A stretch of 64,000 nt of DNA from Collinsella aerofaciens (GTDB taxonomy: Bacteria; Actinomycetota; Coriobacteriia; Coriobacteriales; Coriobacteriaceae), in the NCBI RefSeq assembly GCF_002736145.1, contig NZ_CP024160.1:1984001-2048000 (forward strand). The letters run 5' to 3'. Shown one piece after another: positions 48,830-56,531 of the stretch. A program made the translations under genes and the position numbers. The notes under the pieces are model-generated. The model worked only from the letters and a program-made list of their open reading frames with translations, had not been told where the DNA came from and searched no databases. The stretch's first letter is position 1; each line of letters starts with the position of its first letter.

Positions 48830-49624
48830 ATGAATACGTTCATCAGTGCGGTGCTCGTCGGCCTCGTCGGCGTGTTCTGCATGTGGGACTCCCGCCTGCT
48901 CGGTCGTCTTAATTTCGAGCAGCCCCTCGTTGGCGCTACGCTCGTCGGTCTGCTGCTGGGCGATGTGCCCACCGGCCTTGCCGTCGGTGCCGCCGTCGAG
49001 CTCGTGTCCATGGGCCTGGTGCAGGTCGGCGCCGCCGTTCCGCCCGATATGGTCCTGGGCGGCATCGTGGCCGCCGCCTTCGCGTGCCTGACCGATGCTT
49101 CCGCCGAGACCGCCATGACGATCGCCATCCCGGTCGCCGTCCTGGGTCAGCTCCTCGGCATCGTGTTCCGTTCGATCATCGCCGCCCTCACCCATGTGGC
49201 AGATAGCGCGATCGATAACGGAAAGTTCAAGACCGCCTACCGTATGCACATCTGCGCCGGCTCCGGTCTGTACGCCGTCATGTACTTCCTGCCGATCTTC
49301 CTCGCCGTCTTTGTTGGCACCGACCTGGTTCAGGCCATCGTCAACATGGTTCCCGAGTGGCTGTCCACCGGTCTTAACGTTTCGACCAAGATCATGACCG
49401 CCTACGGCTTGGCCCTGCTGCTCACCATGATGATCAAGAAGGGTATGACTCCGTTCCTGTTCATCGGTTTCCTGCTCGCCGCTTACCTCAACCTGTCCGT
49501 CATCGCGGTCGCTCTGATCGGTGTGTGCCTGGCTGTCGTCTTCATGGGCTTCAAGTTCAACGGTTCCCATGCAGCCGCCGGTGTCGATTCCGACTACGAT
49601 CCGCTCGAAGACGACGAAGACTAA
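48830..49624 (+). CDS. PTS mannose-family IIC component
   Basis: This encodes 264 residues with 7-8 hydrophobic helices. The N-terminal region (LLGRLNFEQPLVGATLVGLLLGD) and GAAVPPDMVLGGIV are typical of the Man-family IIC membrane subunit, which forms the translocation unit with IID. The acidic tail (DPLEDDED) is short. The ATG follows AAGGAGAAGGG. Operon with fused IIAB and IID. Confidence 0.95.
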   Translation: MNTFISAVLVGLVGVFCMWDSRLLGRLNFEQPLVGATLVGLLLGDVPTGLAVGAAVELVSMGLVQVGAAVPPDMVLGGIVAAAFACLTDASAETAMTIAIPVAVLGQLLGIVFRSIIAALTHVADSAIDNGKFKTAYRMHICAGSGLYAVMYFLPIFLAVFVGTDLVQAIVNMVPEWLSTGLNVSTKIMTAYGLALLLTMMIKKGMTPFLFIGFLLAAYLNLSVIAVALIGVCLAVVFMGFKFNGSHAAAGVDSDYDPLEDDED

Positions 49625-49637
49625 GGAGGAACACACT

Positions 49638-50471
49638 ATGGCAACCGCAACCAAGGACGTGTCCCTGAACAAGAAGGTCAGCCAGTTCTTCTGGCGCTCC
49701 TGGGCCATCCAGGCTTCTTGGAACTACGAGCGTCAGATGAACATGGGCTTCCTCTACGGCATGGTTCCCACGCTCGATCGCCTCTATCCGGATGAGTCCG
49801 ACCCCAAGCAGCTCGCTGCTAAGAAAGAGGCTTACCACCGTCACATGGCGTTCTACAACTGCACCCCGCAGACGAGCGCTTTCATCCTGGGCCTCTCCGC
49901 CTCCATGGAGGAGGAGTACGCCAAGGATCCCGAGAACTTCGACCCCGATTCGATCAACGCGGTCAAGACCTCCCTCATGGGTCCGCTTTCCGGCATCGGT
50001 GACTCCTTCTTCCAAGGCACCATCCGCGTTATCGCCTTTGGTCTGGGCGTTCAGCTGGCTCAGCAGGGCTCCATCATGGGCCCGATCCTGGCCATGCTCA
50101 TCTCCATCGTCCCCTCCGTGCTGATCACTTGGTTCGCAGCCAAGATGGGCTATCAGGGCGGCCACGAGTACCTGAGCAAGCTTCAGGGCGGCGACCTCAT
50201 GGAGAAGCTCATGTATGTCTGCGGCATCGTGGGTCTTATGTCCGTGGGCGGCATGATCGCCACACTGATCGGCGCCACCACCCCGCTGCAGTTCGCTGAG
50301 GGCACCGTCGTGATCCAGGACATCCTGGACGGCATGATGCCCCAGATGATCTCCCTTGGCCTCACCGGCCTTATGTACTGGCTCATCAAGAAGAACGTCA
50401 ACACCGGTTGGCTTCTCGTGATCGCCATCGTGGGCGGCATCGCCCTCTCCGCGGCCGGCATCCTGGCCTAG
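49638..50471 (+). CDS. PTS mannose-family IID component
   Basis: This encodes 277 residues. The conserved start (FFWRSWAIQASWNYERQMN) and GPLSGIGDSFFQGT are diagnostic of IID. Hydrophobic helices are concentrated in the C-terminal half. The ATG at 49638 follows AAGGAGGAA, 13 bases after the IIC stop. It ends the PTS operon, and a terminator follows before the second deglycase gene. Confidence 0.96.
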   Translation: MATATKDVSLNKKVSQFFWRSWAIQASWNYERQMNMGFLYGMVPTLDRLYPDESDPKQLAAKKEAYHRHMAFYNCTPQTSAFILGLSASMEEEYAKDPENFDPDSINAVKTSLMGPLSGIGDSFFQGTIRVIAFGLGVQLAQQGSIMGPILAMLISIVPSVLITWFAAKMGYQGGHEYLSKLQGGDLMEKLMYVCGIVGLMSVGGMIATLIGATTPLQFAEGTVVIQDILDGMMPQMISLGLTGLMYWLIKKNVNTGWLLVIAIVGGIALSAAGILA

Positions 50472-50505
50472 TCGCGACTAAGCGTCTAACCGCTTTCCCC
50501 CGGGG

Positions 50506-50541
50506 GCCTGCCTGGCATCCCATACCCCAGGCAGGCTTCCA
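50506..50541 (+). terminator. Hairpin terminator after the PTS operon
   Basis: GCCTGCCTGG...CCAGGCAGGC then TTCC; strong stem, short T-tract. It may be leaky towards the deglycase gene. Confidence 0.5.
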
Positions 50542-50548
50542 TCCCCAA

Positions 50549-50579
50549 ATGCGACAAAGGGACAGTCCCTTTGTCGCAT
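50549..50579. repeat. 31-bp perfect hairpin
   Basis: ATGCGACAAAGGGAC and GTCCCTTTGTCGCAT pair perfectly around a single base. It resembles the GGGACAG-type hairpins of the dispersed palindrome family and lies in the leader of the second deglycase gene. Confidence 0.55.
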
Positions 50580-50670
50580 CCTCAACGGGCCGGCGACTCG
50601 GTCCAAATTACGGTAACCCTGCGTGCGTCCGGCAATGTGGCGCCGCAAAAAATCGAAAGGAATGTGTCAG

Positions 50671-51654
50671 ATGTACGAGATCGACCTTAACCTCCCTAAG
50701 CAGATCGTCGCTGACGTCCTGTCCAACCACGAGATCCATAGCGTCGCCTTCGTCGGCTGCGGCGCTTCCATGTCCGACCTTTACCCCGCCAAGTACTTCC
50801 TGGCCAACAACACGGACAAGCTGAACGTTCAGATCTTCACCGCTAACGAGTTCAACTACGACACGCCTTCCTGGGTCAACGAGCACACCTTCGTGATCAC
50901 CTGCTCCCTCGGTGGCTCCACGCCCGAGACCGTCGAGGCCAACAAGACCGCCAAGAAGCACAACTGCCCGGTCGTCTCCCTCACCAACAAGGCTGGCTCC
51001 GCTCTGACCGTCGACGCCGACCACGTCATCGTTCACGGCTTCCACGCCAACTACGCTGCCAAGTGCGAGAAGCCTGGCTACGCCATCGCTCTTGCTCTCG
51101 AGATCCTTCAGCAGACCGAGGGCTATGACCACTACGAGGACATGATCACCGGCCTCACCAACGTCTTCGATCTCTGCGAGAGCGCCGCTCAGCACTGCAA
51201 GAAGCTCGCCAAGAAGTTCGCCGAGGACTTCAAGGACGACAAGATGATCTACTTCATGGCTTCCGGTGCCTCCGAGAAGATGGCTTATTCTCACGCCGCC
51301 TTCCTGTTCACCGAGATGCAGTGGATCGACGCCGCCGCCTACAACACCGGCGAGTACTTCCACGGCCCGTTCGAGGTTTCCACCGAGGGTAAGCCCTACG
51401 TCTTCTTCATGTCCGATGGCGCCACCCGTCCGATGGACGCCCGCGCCCTCACCTTCCTTGAGCGCATGGGCGCCAAGGTCGCTCTGATCGACTCCAAGGA
51501 CTACGGCCTGGCTGACGCCGTGCCCGCGAGCGTCGTCACCTACTTCAACCCGCTGCTGCACCTCGCCGTTATGCGCGAGTACGGCAACCAGATCGCCGAG
51601 GCCCGTCAGCACCCGCTGACCATGCGTCGCTACATGTGGAAGCTTTCCTACTAA
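50671..51654 (+). CDS. SIS-domain fructosamine-phosphate deglycase-like protein (module 2)
   Basis: This encodes 327 residues with paired SIS folds: VAFVGCGASMSDLYPA, TCSLGGSTPETVEA, then YFMASGASEKMAYSHA and EYFHGPFEV. The end RRYMWKLSY is shared with the module 1 paralogue. It is placed directly after the PTS operon, so it probably processes the phosphorylated PTS product. The ATG at 50671 follows GAAAGGA. Codon bias is stronger than in the other two paralogues, suggesting higher expression. Confidence 0.87.
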   Translation: MYEIDLNLPKQIVADVLSNHEIHSVAFVGCGASMSDLYPAKYFLANNTDKLNVQIFTANEFNYDTPSWVNEHTFVITCSLGGSTPETVEANKTAKKHNCPVVSLTNKAGSALTVDADHVIVHGFHANYAAKCEKPGYAIALALEILQQTEGYDHYEDMITGLTNVFDLCESAAQHCKKLAKKFAEDFKDDKMIYFMASGASEKMAYSHAAFLFTEMQWIDAAAYNTGEYFHGPFEVSTEGKPYVFFMSDGATRPMDARALTFLERMGAKVALIDSKDYGLADAVPASVVTYFNPLLHLAVMREYGNQIAEARQHPLTMRRYMWKLSY

Positions 51655-51688
51655 TCACAAGTAAGTAGACCTTACGGGTTGATTGAGA

Positions 51689-51720
51689 GGGGATGGGGTT
51701 TGCGCCCCGTCCCCTTTTTT
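51689..51720 (+). terminator. Terminator after the module 2 deglycase gene
   Basis: GGGGATGGGG-TTTGCG-CCCCGTCCCC followed by TTTTTT. Confidence 0.9.
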
Positions 51721-51753
51721 GCTCTGGGGAGGGCGTGTCTGTCGCGTCGAAAT

Positions 51754-51798
51754 CCCAGATAAAACCTACCAAAATAAACCTGTCCCTTTTTGGCAGGT
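51754..51798. repeat. 45-bp palindromic repeat, CCCAGATAAAACCT family, copy 1
   Basis: CCCAGATAAAACCTACCAAAA, a TAAACCTGTCCC loop, then TTTTGGCAGGT. Other copies are at 53890-53933 and, inverted, at 63525-63569. It overlaps the leader of the HAD gene. Confidence 0.7.
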
Positions 51799-51812
51799 GG
51801 GAGGAGATGCGT

Positions 51813-52442
51813 ATGATCAAGGCGGTGCTGTTTGACATGGACGGCGTGCTGGTCGATACCGAGTGGTTCTACAACCGTCGTCGCGTGGCGTTTATGGAAG
51901 AGAAGGGCTTCCACTTTGACGAGATCCCCGATCTTTCGGGGTCTAACGAGCCTGCCATTTGGGAGGCGCTGGTGCCCGACGATGTTGAGCTGCGCGAGCG
52001 CCTGCGCGTGGAGTACAAGCAGGTCTACAGCCCGGACCATCCCGTTCCGTATGCCGAGCTGCTCAACGAGCAGACAGAGCCGGTGATGCGCACGCTGCAC
52101 GAGCGCGGCGTGAAGTGCGCCATCGCGAGCTCGTCCTATCGCGAGCTCATTGATGAGCTGGTGGAGATTGCCGGCATCGCCGACGTGCTGGACTACACCA
52201 TCAGCGGCCACGAGTGCAGCGCGTTTAAGCCCGACCCCGAGATCTACCTGCGCGCCATGGAGGCGCTGGGGGTGGAGCCTGCCGAGTGCCTGGTTATCGA
52301 GGATTCGCCGATGGGCATCGAGGCCGGCAAGCGCTCCGGCGCCCGAGTCCTGGCGCTGCGTCCGCACGAGGGCGTCAACCTGGATCAGTCCGCCGCTGAC
52401 ACCATCATCGACAACCTCGACGACATTTTGGCCGCGCTGTAG
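51813..52442 (+). CDS. HAD-superfamily phosphatase (beta-phosphoglucomutase-like)
   Basis: This encodes 209 residues. Motif I is FDMDGVLVDTE with the nucleophilic Asp, motif II lies in CAIASSSYRE, a Lys in SAFKPDPEIY and motif III in VIEDSPMGIEAG. The cap domain is helical, as in beta-phosphoglucomutase and sugar phosphatases. Given its position beside deglycase genes, a sugar-phosphate substrate is plausible. The ATG at 51813 has GGAGGAG 6 bases upstream; the ATG at 51807 is too close to it. Confidence 0.9.
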   Translation: MIKAVLFDMDGVLVDTEWFYNRRRVAFMEEKGFHFDEIPDLSGSNEPAIWEALVPDDVELRERLRVEYKQVYSPDHPVPYAELLNEQTEPVMRTLHERGVKCAIASSSYRELIDELVEIAGIADVLDYTISGHECSAFKPDPEIYLRAMEALGVEPAECLVIEDSPMGIEAGKRSGARVLALRPHEGVNLDQSAADTIIDNLDDILAAL

Positions 52443-52537
52443 CGTTGATTCACCGCGAGAAGCGCTGGTTCACGCGTCATTTGCTGCGGATTGGCTTAAT
52501 TTGGCATCAATTTTGATCCGCTTGGCTTCGATTCGGG
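52443..52537. other. Intergenic stretch between the HAD gene and MITE copy B
   Basis: About 95 bases with TTTGATCCGCTTGGCTTCG-like sequence and no gene or clear signal. Confidence 0.35.
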
Positions 52538-52661
52538 CTAAGTGAGTAGACTTTTTGGCGCAGGCGGAGCACAAAACATATCTTCCTTTGTAAAACCGCA
52601 GGTCGCAGAGGTTGCTATTTTTGGGTGTGCTCGGCAGATCGTAAAAAGTCTACTCACTTAG
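52538..52661. mobile_element. MITE-like element, copy B (124 bp)
   Basis: Same CTAAGTGAGTAGACTTTTT ends and alignable interior (GCAC, CCGCAGGTC, GGGTGTGCTCGGCAG) as copy A at 44152-44274, in the same orientation. It lies between the HAD and YitT genes. Confidence 0.75.
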
Positions 52662-52797
52662 ATTTTTGCCCTTTGGTCGTGGGGCTGCTGGTCCCGCTTT
52701 GGCTGTCGAGGGAGGGTGAGTTGAAGCGCCCCCGTACGCTCCATGCTACAATCGCGGGCATGCCCCACAACTACATCTGCCTTCGAAGGGAGCCTAC

Positions 52798-53805
52798 GTG
52801 GCGAACGCCATCGATCAGCTCACGGACCGCGTGCTCGTGCTCGGCCGCCTCACCATCGTCCGCCGCGCCATCACCGCCGTGGCGGTCACAATTTCCGCCG
52901 TTCTCCAGACATTCCTGATCCAGGCGTTCATTCAGCCCGCTGACCTGCTTCCGAGCGGCCTCACCGGCGTCGCGGTCCTGCTCGATCGCGTTACCTCGCT
53001 GGGCGGCGTTCACATCGACATCTCGCTCGGTATGCTCGCGCTCAACATCCCCGTGGCGCTCCTATGCTGGAGCGGCATTAGCAAGCGCTTCGTCATCTTC
53101 TCGATGATGCAGGTCGTGCTCTCGTCGCTGTTCCTCAACGTCTTTCACTTCGCGCCGTTTTTGGGCGACAAGATCATGCTCATCATTTTTGGCGGCGTGG
53201 TCTCGGGTCTGGGCGCTGCCATCGCGCTTAAATCCGGCGCATCCACCGGCGGCACCGACTTTATCGCGCTGTGGGTTTCCAACCACACGGGCAAGACCAT
53301 CTGGGGCGTCATCTTTGGTTTCAACTGCTTTATCCTGGCGATCTTTGGCTTTATGTTTGGCTGGGACAAGGCGGCGTACTCCATCGTGTTCCAGTTTATT
53401 TCGACCAAGACCATCGACAGCTTCTATCGTCGCTACGACCGCGTGACGCTGCAGATCACGACGCGCAAGGCGGACGAGGTCATGACCGCCTATGTTGACC
53501 ATTTTCAGCATGGCATTAGCTGCGCCGAGGTCATCGGCGGATACAGCCGCGAAAAGATGTATCTGCTGCACGCCGTTGTTTCGACCTACGAGAGTCAGGA
53601 CATTATCAAGCTGGTGTGCGACATTGATCCCGGCGCTGTGATCAATGTGTTCCACACGCTCAACTTTGTGGGCGGCTGGTGGGGCGGTCATGTCGACGAG
53701 CCCATGCCCACGGCCGTTCCCGATCCCGACAAGCCCGCGCGCATGGCCAGCAGGCAGGCGCGCCTCAGTGAACAGGACAGCCTGCAGCAGGACGACGGCA
53801 AGTAG
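52798..53805 (+). CDS. YitT-family membrane protein
   Basis: This encodes 335 residues from a GTG preceded by AAGGGAG. The N-terminal membrane part has about five to six helices (AVAVTISAVLQTFLIQAF, GLTGVAVLLDRVTSLGG, SGASTGGTDFIALWVS). A C-terminal cytosolic DUF2179-type domain follows (YRRYDRVTLQITTRKADEV onward). YitT proteins are widespread in Firmicutes and Actinomycetota with no firmly assigned function. A terminator follows the gene. Confidence 0.88.
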   Translation: MANAIDQLTDRVLVLGRLTIVRRAITAVAVTISAVLQTFLIQAFIQPADLLPSGLTGVAVLLDRVTSLGGVHIDISLGMLALNIPVALLCWSGISKRFVIFSMMQVVLSSLFLNVFHFAPFLGDKIMLIIFGGVVSGLGAAIALKSGASTGGTDFIALWVSNHTGKTIWGVIFGFNCFILAIFGFMFGWDKAAYSIVFQFISTKTIDSFYRRYDRVTLQITTRKADEVMTAYVDHFQHGISCAEVIGGYSREKMYLLHAVVSTYESQDIIKLVCDIDPGAVINVFHTLNFVGGWWGGHVDEPMPTAVPDPDKPARMASRQARLSEQDSLQQDDGK

Positions 53806-53848
53806 GGTTTTGGCATTTTGCTGGCCTGGCGCAATCCTGTCCGCTTGA

Positions 53849-53886
53849 GCCTCCCGAAAGCCTCGCTGCTTTCGGGAGGCCTTCGT
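53849..53886 (+). terminator. Terminator after the YitT gene
   Basis: GCCTCCCGAAAGC-CTCGCT-GCTTTCGGGAGGC followed by CTTCGTTTG. Confidence 0.75.
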
Positions 53887-53889
53887 TTG

Positions 53890-53933
53890 CCCAGATAAAA
53901 CCTACCAAAATGAAGCTGTCGCTTTTTGGTAGG
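53890..53933. repeat. 45-bp palindromic repeat, CCCAGATAAAACCT family, copy 2
   Basis: CCCAGATAAAACCTACCAAAA, then TTTTTGGTAGG: in this copy the two arms pair perfectly. It lies just downstream of the YitT terminator. Confidence 0.7.
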
Positions 53934-53975
53934 GAGGGTGTATCGTTTTATCAATATGAGGTAACATGAAACTAG

Positions 53976-53990
53976 ACGTTATATACGTAT
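53976..53990. promoter_or_regulatory. ACGTTATA operator before the second GntR gene
   Basis: ACGTTATATACGTAT is a near-palindrome 36 bases before the GntR ATG. The ACGTTATA core is shared with the EamA and PTS upstream regions, so this regulator probably controls those genes and itself. Confidence 0.5.
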
Positions 53991-54025
53991 TAGTTATTTC
54001 GATATTCCAATAAGAGTGATTAGAT

Positions 54026-54745
54026 ATGCCTACGCCCAAAAATGCACCGCTTTACCAGCAGATTTATGACGAAATCAAGGACGCGATCGAGAAAGGTGTT
54101 TATGCACCCAAGGAGCGTATTCCGTCCGAGCTTGAGCTAGCCGAGCAGTACGACGTGAGCCGCATTACGGTGCGCCGCGCCGTCGAGGAGCTGTGCTCCG
54201 ATGGCTACCTGGTTAAGCAGCAGGGCCGTGGCACCTTTGTCTCCACGCCGCACATCAACCGCCAGTTCCACGCTTCGACGCTGCAGACGTTTACCGCGCT
54301 GTGTGCCGATAATGACATGAAGGCGGGCGCGCATGTGGTCGATCGCCAGATTGTGCCGGCACGTCAAAACGAGATGGAGTTCTTTGGCCTGCAGAAGGAC
54401 GCGCTGCTGCTGCACATCAAGCGCGTGCGTACGGCCGACGGCGAGCCCATTTTTGAGGAGAACATCTTTGTGCCGTTTGACGCCTACCGTGAGCTGTTGA
54501 CGGCCGATCTTGAGGACAAGTCGATTTTTGCCGAGGTCGAGCGTGTTGGCGGAACGCCGATTGTCTCGGTTGGTTACCGCACGGTCGAGGCCGTTCGTGC
54601 CAATACCGAGCAGGCGGCCGAGTTGGGCATTGCTCCGCACGATCCACTGCTCAACCTGCGTGCCGGCTTTATCGGCCCCAATGGCGAGCCGGTCCTGATG
54701 GGTAAGCAGTACTACGTGGGATCGCGCTACGTTATGGTCATGTAG
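54026..54745 (+). CDS. GntR/UTRA-family repressor (module 2)
   Basis: This encodes 239 residues. The winged helix (YQQIYDEIKDAIEKG, IPSELELAEQYDVSRITVRRAV, QQGRGTFVSTP) is followed by a UTRA domain (~85-235; FGLQKDALLLHIKRVRT). It is closer to the module 3 regulator (58514) than to the module 1 regulator. Its own upstream site shares ACGTTATA with the EamA and PTS genes. GAGTGATTAG before the ATG is a poor Shine-Dalgarno, so expression may be low. Confidence 0.92.
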   Translation: MPTPKNAPLYQQIYDEIKDAIEKGVYAPKERIPSELELAEQYDVSRITVRRAVEELCSDGYLVKQQGRGTFVSTPHINRQFHASTLQTFTALCADNDMKAGAHVVDRQIVPARQNEMEFFGLQKDALLLHIKRVRTADGEPIFEENIFVPFDAYRELLTADLEDKSIFAEVERVGGTPIVSVGYRTVEAVRANTEQAAELGIAPHDPLLNLRAGFIGPNGEPVLMGKQYYVGSRYVMVM

Positions 54746-54752
54746 GGTTGGT

Positions 54753-54775
54753 TCCGCCGTTCTAACGAACGGCGG
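54753..54775 (+). terminator. Hairpin after the module 2 GntR gene
   Basis: CCGCCGTTC-TAAC-GAACGGCGG, 9-bp stem, no T-tract. Confidence 0.45.
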
Positions 54776-54790
54776 ACCGGTCGACGCTGC

Positions 54791-54889
54791 AAGCCCGCCA
54801 GAGCGGCAATCTGCCTTTCAACTTCGGCGGCATGATCAAAAGATCAATGCCGCCTTGTTTCAAGGCACCTTGCTCGCTCTGGCGGGCTT
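54791..54889. repeat. Nested inverted repeat between GntR and the IS110 element
   Basis: Outer arms AAGCCCGCCAGAGCG (54791-54805) and CGCTCTGGCGGGCTT (54875-54889) enclose an inner GGCGGCATGATC/GATCAATGCCGCC hairpin. TTTCGC after the right arm could give terminator function. Confidence 0.65.
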
Positions 54890-54925
54890 TCGCTGACATT
54901 GCCAAAACATCGGCGTTGCCGGGCC

Positions 54926-54990
54926 GGCACTTGGGGACGTTCCTTTTCTGTCGGCACCTGGGGACACTCCTTAGTCGTTGGGTGTTCCTA
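54926..54990. repeat. Dispersed palindromic repeat, GGCACTTGGGGAC family, at the IS110 left flank
   Basis: GGCACTTGGGGACGTTCC, CTGTCGGCACCTG and a GGACAC...GTGTTCC hairpin. It abuts the IS110-type transposase gene, suggesting insertion at or into the repeat. Confidence 0.55.
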
Positions 54991-55011
54991 TAGTTTTGTC
55001 AACCGTCGGGG

Positions 55012-56145
55012 CTACTCCCGGTAGGGCACCCGGTCGCGCATCACGGCGTATATCGCCCTGAGCCGCTTCCTCGCGACGGCCTTGAGCGCCCGCCCGTGTC
55101 CCATGCCCCGCGCCCTGCAGGCCCGGTAGTACTCGCCGTAGCGCCCCGAGGACCTCACCAGGCTGTTGCACGAGAAGATCAGCAGGGACTTGAGCCTCGC
55201 GTCGCCGCGCCTGGACGCCCCGACCGACCTCACCGACGTGCCGGAGCTCCTCACCCTCGGGGCTATGCCGCAGTACGAGGCCAGGCGGTCGTGGTCCGGG
55301 AACCTCCCGATGTCGACCGACACCGCGAGCTGCGCCGCGGTCCTCGGGCCGATGCCGGGCACGGTGAGCAGGCACGCGTAGGTCTCGTCGCCCTCGAGCA
55401 GCGCCGCCGTCTCGGCCTCGAGGGCCCCGGCCTCGTCGAGGGCCTCCGATATCCGGGCGGCCAGGAACCTGACCTGCCTGTTCTCGGCCTCGACGAGCGC
55501 CGGCGGGGGCGCGGTGGAGGCGGCCGCGGCCTCCCCGGCGGCCTCGGCCCGCGGGCCCCCGGCCCCGGAGCGGGCGATCCCCCACGCCCCGCCGAACCCG
55601 GCGAGCAGCTCCAGCCACCGCCGGTCCGACAGGTCGACCGCGGCCTCGAGGGCCGGGCAGGACTCGAGCAGCACCGCGCGCAGGCGGTTCTTGTCCCTGG
55701 TCGCGCAGGCGACGACGTGGTCGCGCTGCGACGAGAGGGCGCGGGCGGCCTCGAGGGCCTCGCCGCGGCCCGGGACCCCCGACAGGGAGTCCGGCACGCC
55801 CAGGGCGGTCCGCGCGATCACCGCGGCGTCGCGCTCGTCGGTCTTGGCCTCGCCGGCGAACAGGCCCGCGGCGCGGCTGGCGGCGAGCCCGGGCAGGTAG
55901 GCGACCCCGAGCCCCGCGGCGCGGGCCCGCCTCGCGGCGAGGGACCCTATGTTGCGGAACTGGTCGACGACGACGAGCGTGCCGGCGGGCGCGGAGGCGA
56001 ACAGCGCGTCGAGCTCGGCCTCCCTGTTGCGGACGGGGGCGCTGGCCAGCACCTCCCCGTCGCGGTCGATCAGGCAGGCCCAGTGCGATGACTTGCCGAC
56101 GTCCAGGCCGAGCACGGCCGCGGGCCTGGTGGATGGCGCTTTCAC
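55012..56145 (-). CDS. IS110-family transposase
   Basis: This encodes 377 residues from a GTG at 56145, preceded by GGAAGGA. The frame stays open further upstream but has no better start. The N-terminal RuvC-like DEDD domain begins LGLDVGKSSHWACL (first Asp), with VVDQFRN and the family motif KTDERDAAVIAR. The C-terminal Transposase_20 domain has LTVPGIGPRTAAQLA and the conserved Ser region ASYCGIAPRVRSSGTS. These enzymes are RNA-guided recombinases working with a bridge RNA from the element's non-coding end. The frame appears intact, so the element may be active. Confidence 0.92.
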   Translation of the reverse strand: MKAPSTRPAAVLGLDVGKSSHWACLIDRDGEVLASAPVRNREAELDALFASAPAGTLVVVDQFRNIGSLAARRARAAGLGVAYLPGLAASRAAGLFAGEAKTDERDAAVIARTALGVPDSLSGVPGRGEALEAARALSSQRDHVVACATRDKNRLRAVLLESCPALEAAVDLSDRRWLELLAGFGGAWGIARSGAGGPRAEAAGEAAAASTAPPPALVEAENRQVRFLAARISEALDEAGALEAETAALLEGDETYACLLTVPGIGPRTAAQLAVSVDIGRFPDHDRLASYCGIAPRVRSSGTSVRSVGASRRGDARLKSLLIFSCNSLVRSSGRYGEYYRACRARGMGHGRALKAVARKRLRAIYAVMRDRVPYRE

Positions 56146-56395
56146 GGTGGTATCCTTCCGGTAGTCGTTCGACCGGATGGCCTCCCCCTCGGCACTCACA
56201 TTACCAGCCGCGGCACCTGCCCGGCACTTTCCTATCAGCCGTCGGGGGCGGCGCGTCCCGCGCCGGCAGCACCCAACGGGCCCTCCCGGGGGGCAGGGAC
56301 GTTCGGCCGTGCGCGGGCGCCCGGTCGGCGGCCCGTTCTGGGCGCGCCTCAATCGTAGCCCGAGACGGTCCCGGGCTGACAATTTCGACTGTAAT
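56146..56395 (-). ncRNA. Candidate IS110 bridge RNA region
   Basis: This ~250-base non-coding stretch lies 5' of the transposase, where IS110-group elements encode their bridge RNA. On the minus strand it can form AGCCCG/CGGGCT near its start and GGCGCG-GGA-CGCGCC further on. GGACGTTC (56297-56304, plus strand) matches the sequence directly flanking the element (56396-56403), as a target-guide would. The position is from family knowledge; the match is short and could be chance. Confidence 0.4.
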
Positions 56396-56437
56396 GGACG
56401 TTCTTAAACGACTGATCATTCAAGAACGTCCCCAATG
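56396..56437. repeat. Palindrome at the IS110 right flank
   Basis: GGACGTTCTT and AAGAACGTCC (56396-56405, 56422-56431) form a hairpin followed by CCCAATGACTA, the same ending as the copy at 13891-13970. Confidence 0.55.
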
Positions 56438-56531
56438 ACTACCCGCAGAATGAGCGTGGCTGACAGCCGGGCGACGCCGGTCCGCGTGGCGGCGTATAAT
56501 CGGCGGCAGATGACTTGGACGTTAGGAAACC

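Larger units (their letters stand above)
54991..56395 (-). mobile_element. IS110-family insertion sequence (ends approximate)
   Basis: One DEDD transposase on the minus strand with a short 3' margin and a ~250-base non-coding 5' region, the layout of the IS110 group. No terminal inverted repeats or target duplications are obvious, as expected for this family. The DNA is markedly more GC-rich than its surroundings. Limits are set from where the flanking palindromes stop and may be off by tens of bases. Confidence 0.75.

Noticed and set aside
54971-55618. A second minus-strand open frame overlapping the transposase gene
   Set aside because: Arg/Gly-rich out-of-frame translation with no motif; the transposase frame has clear conserved residues.
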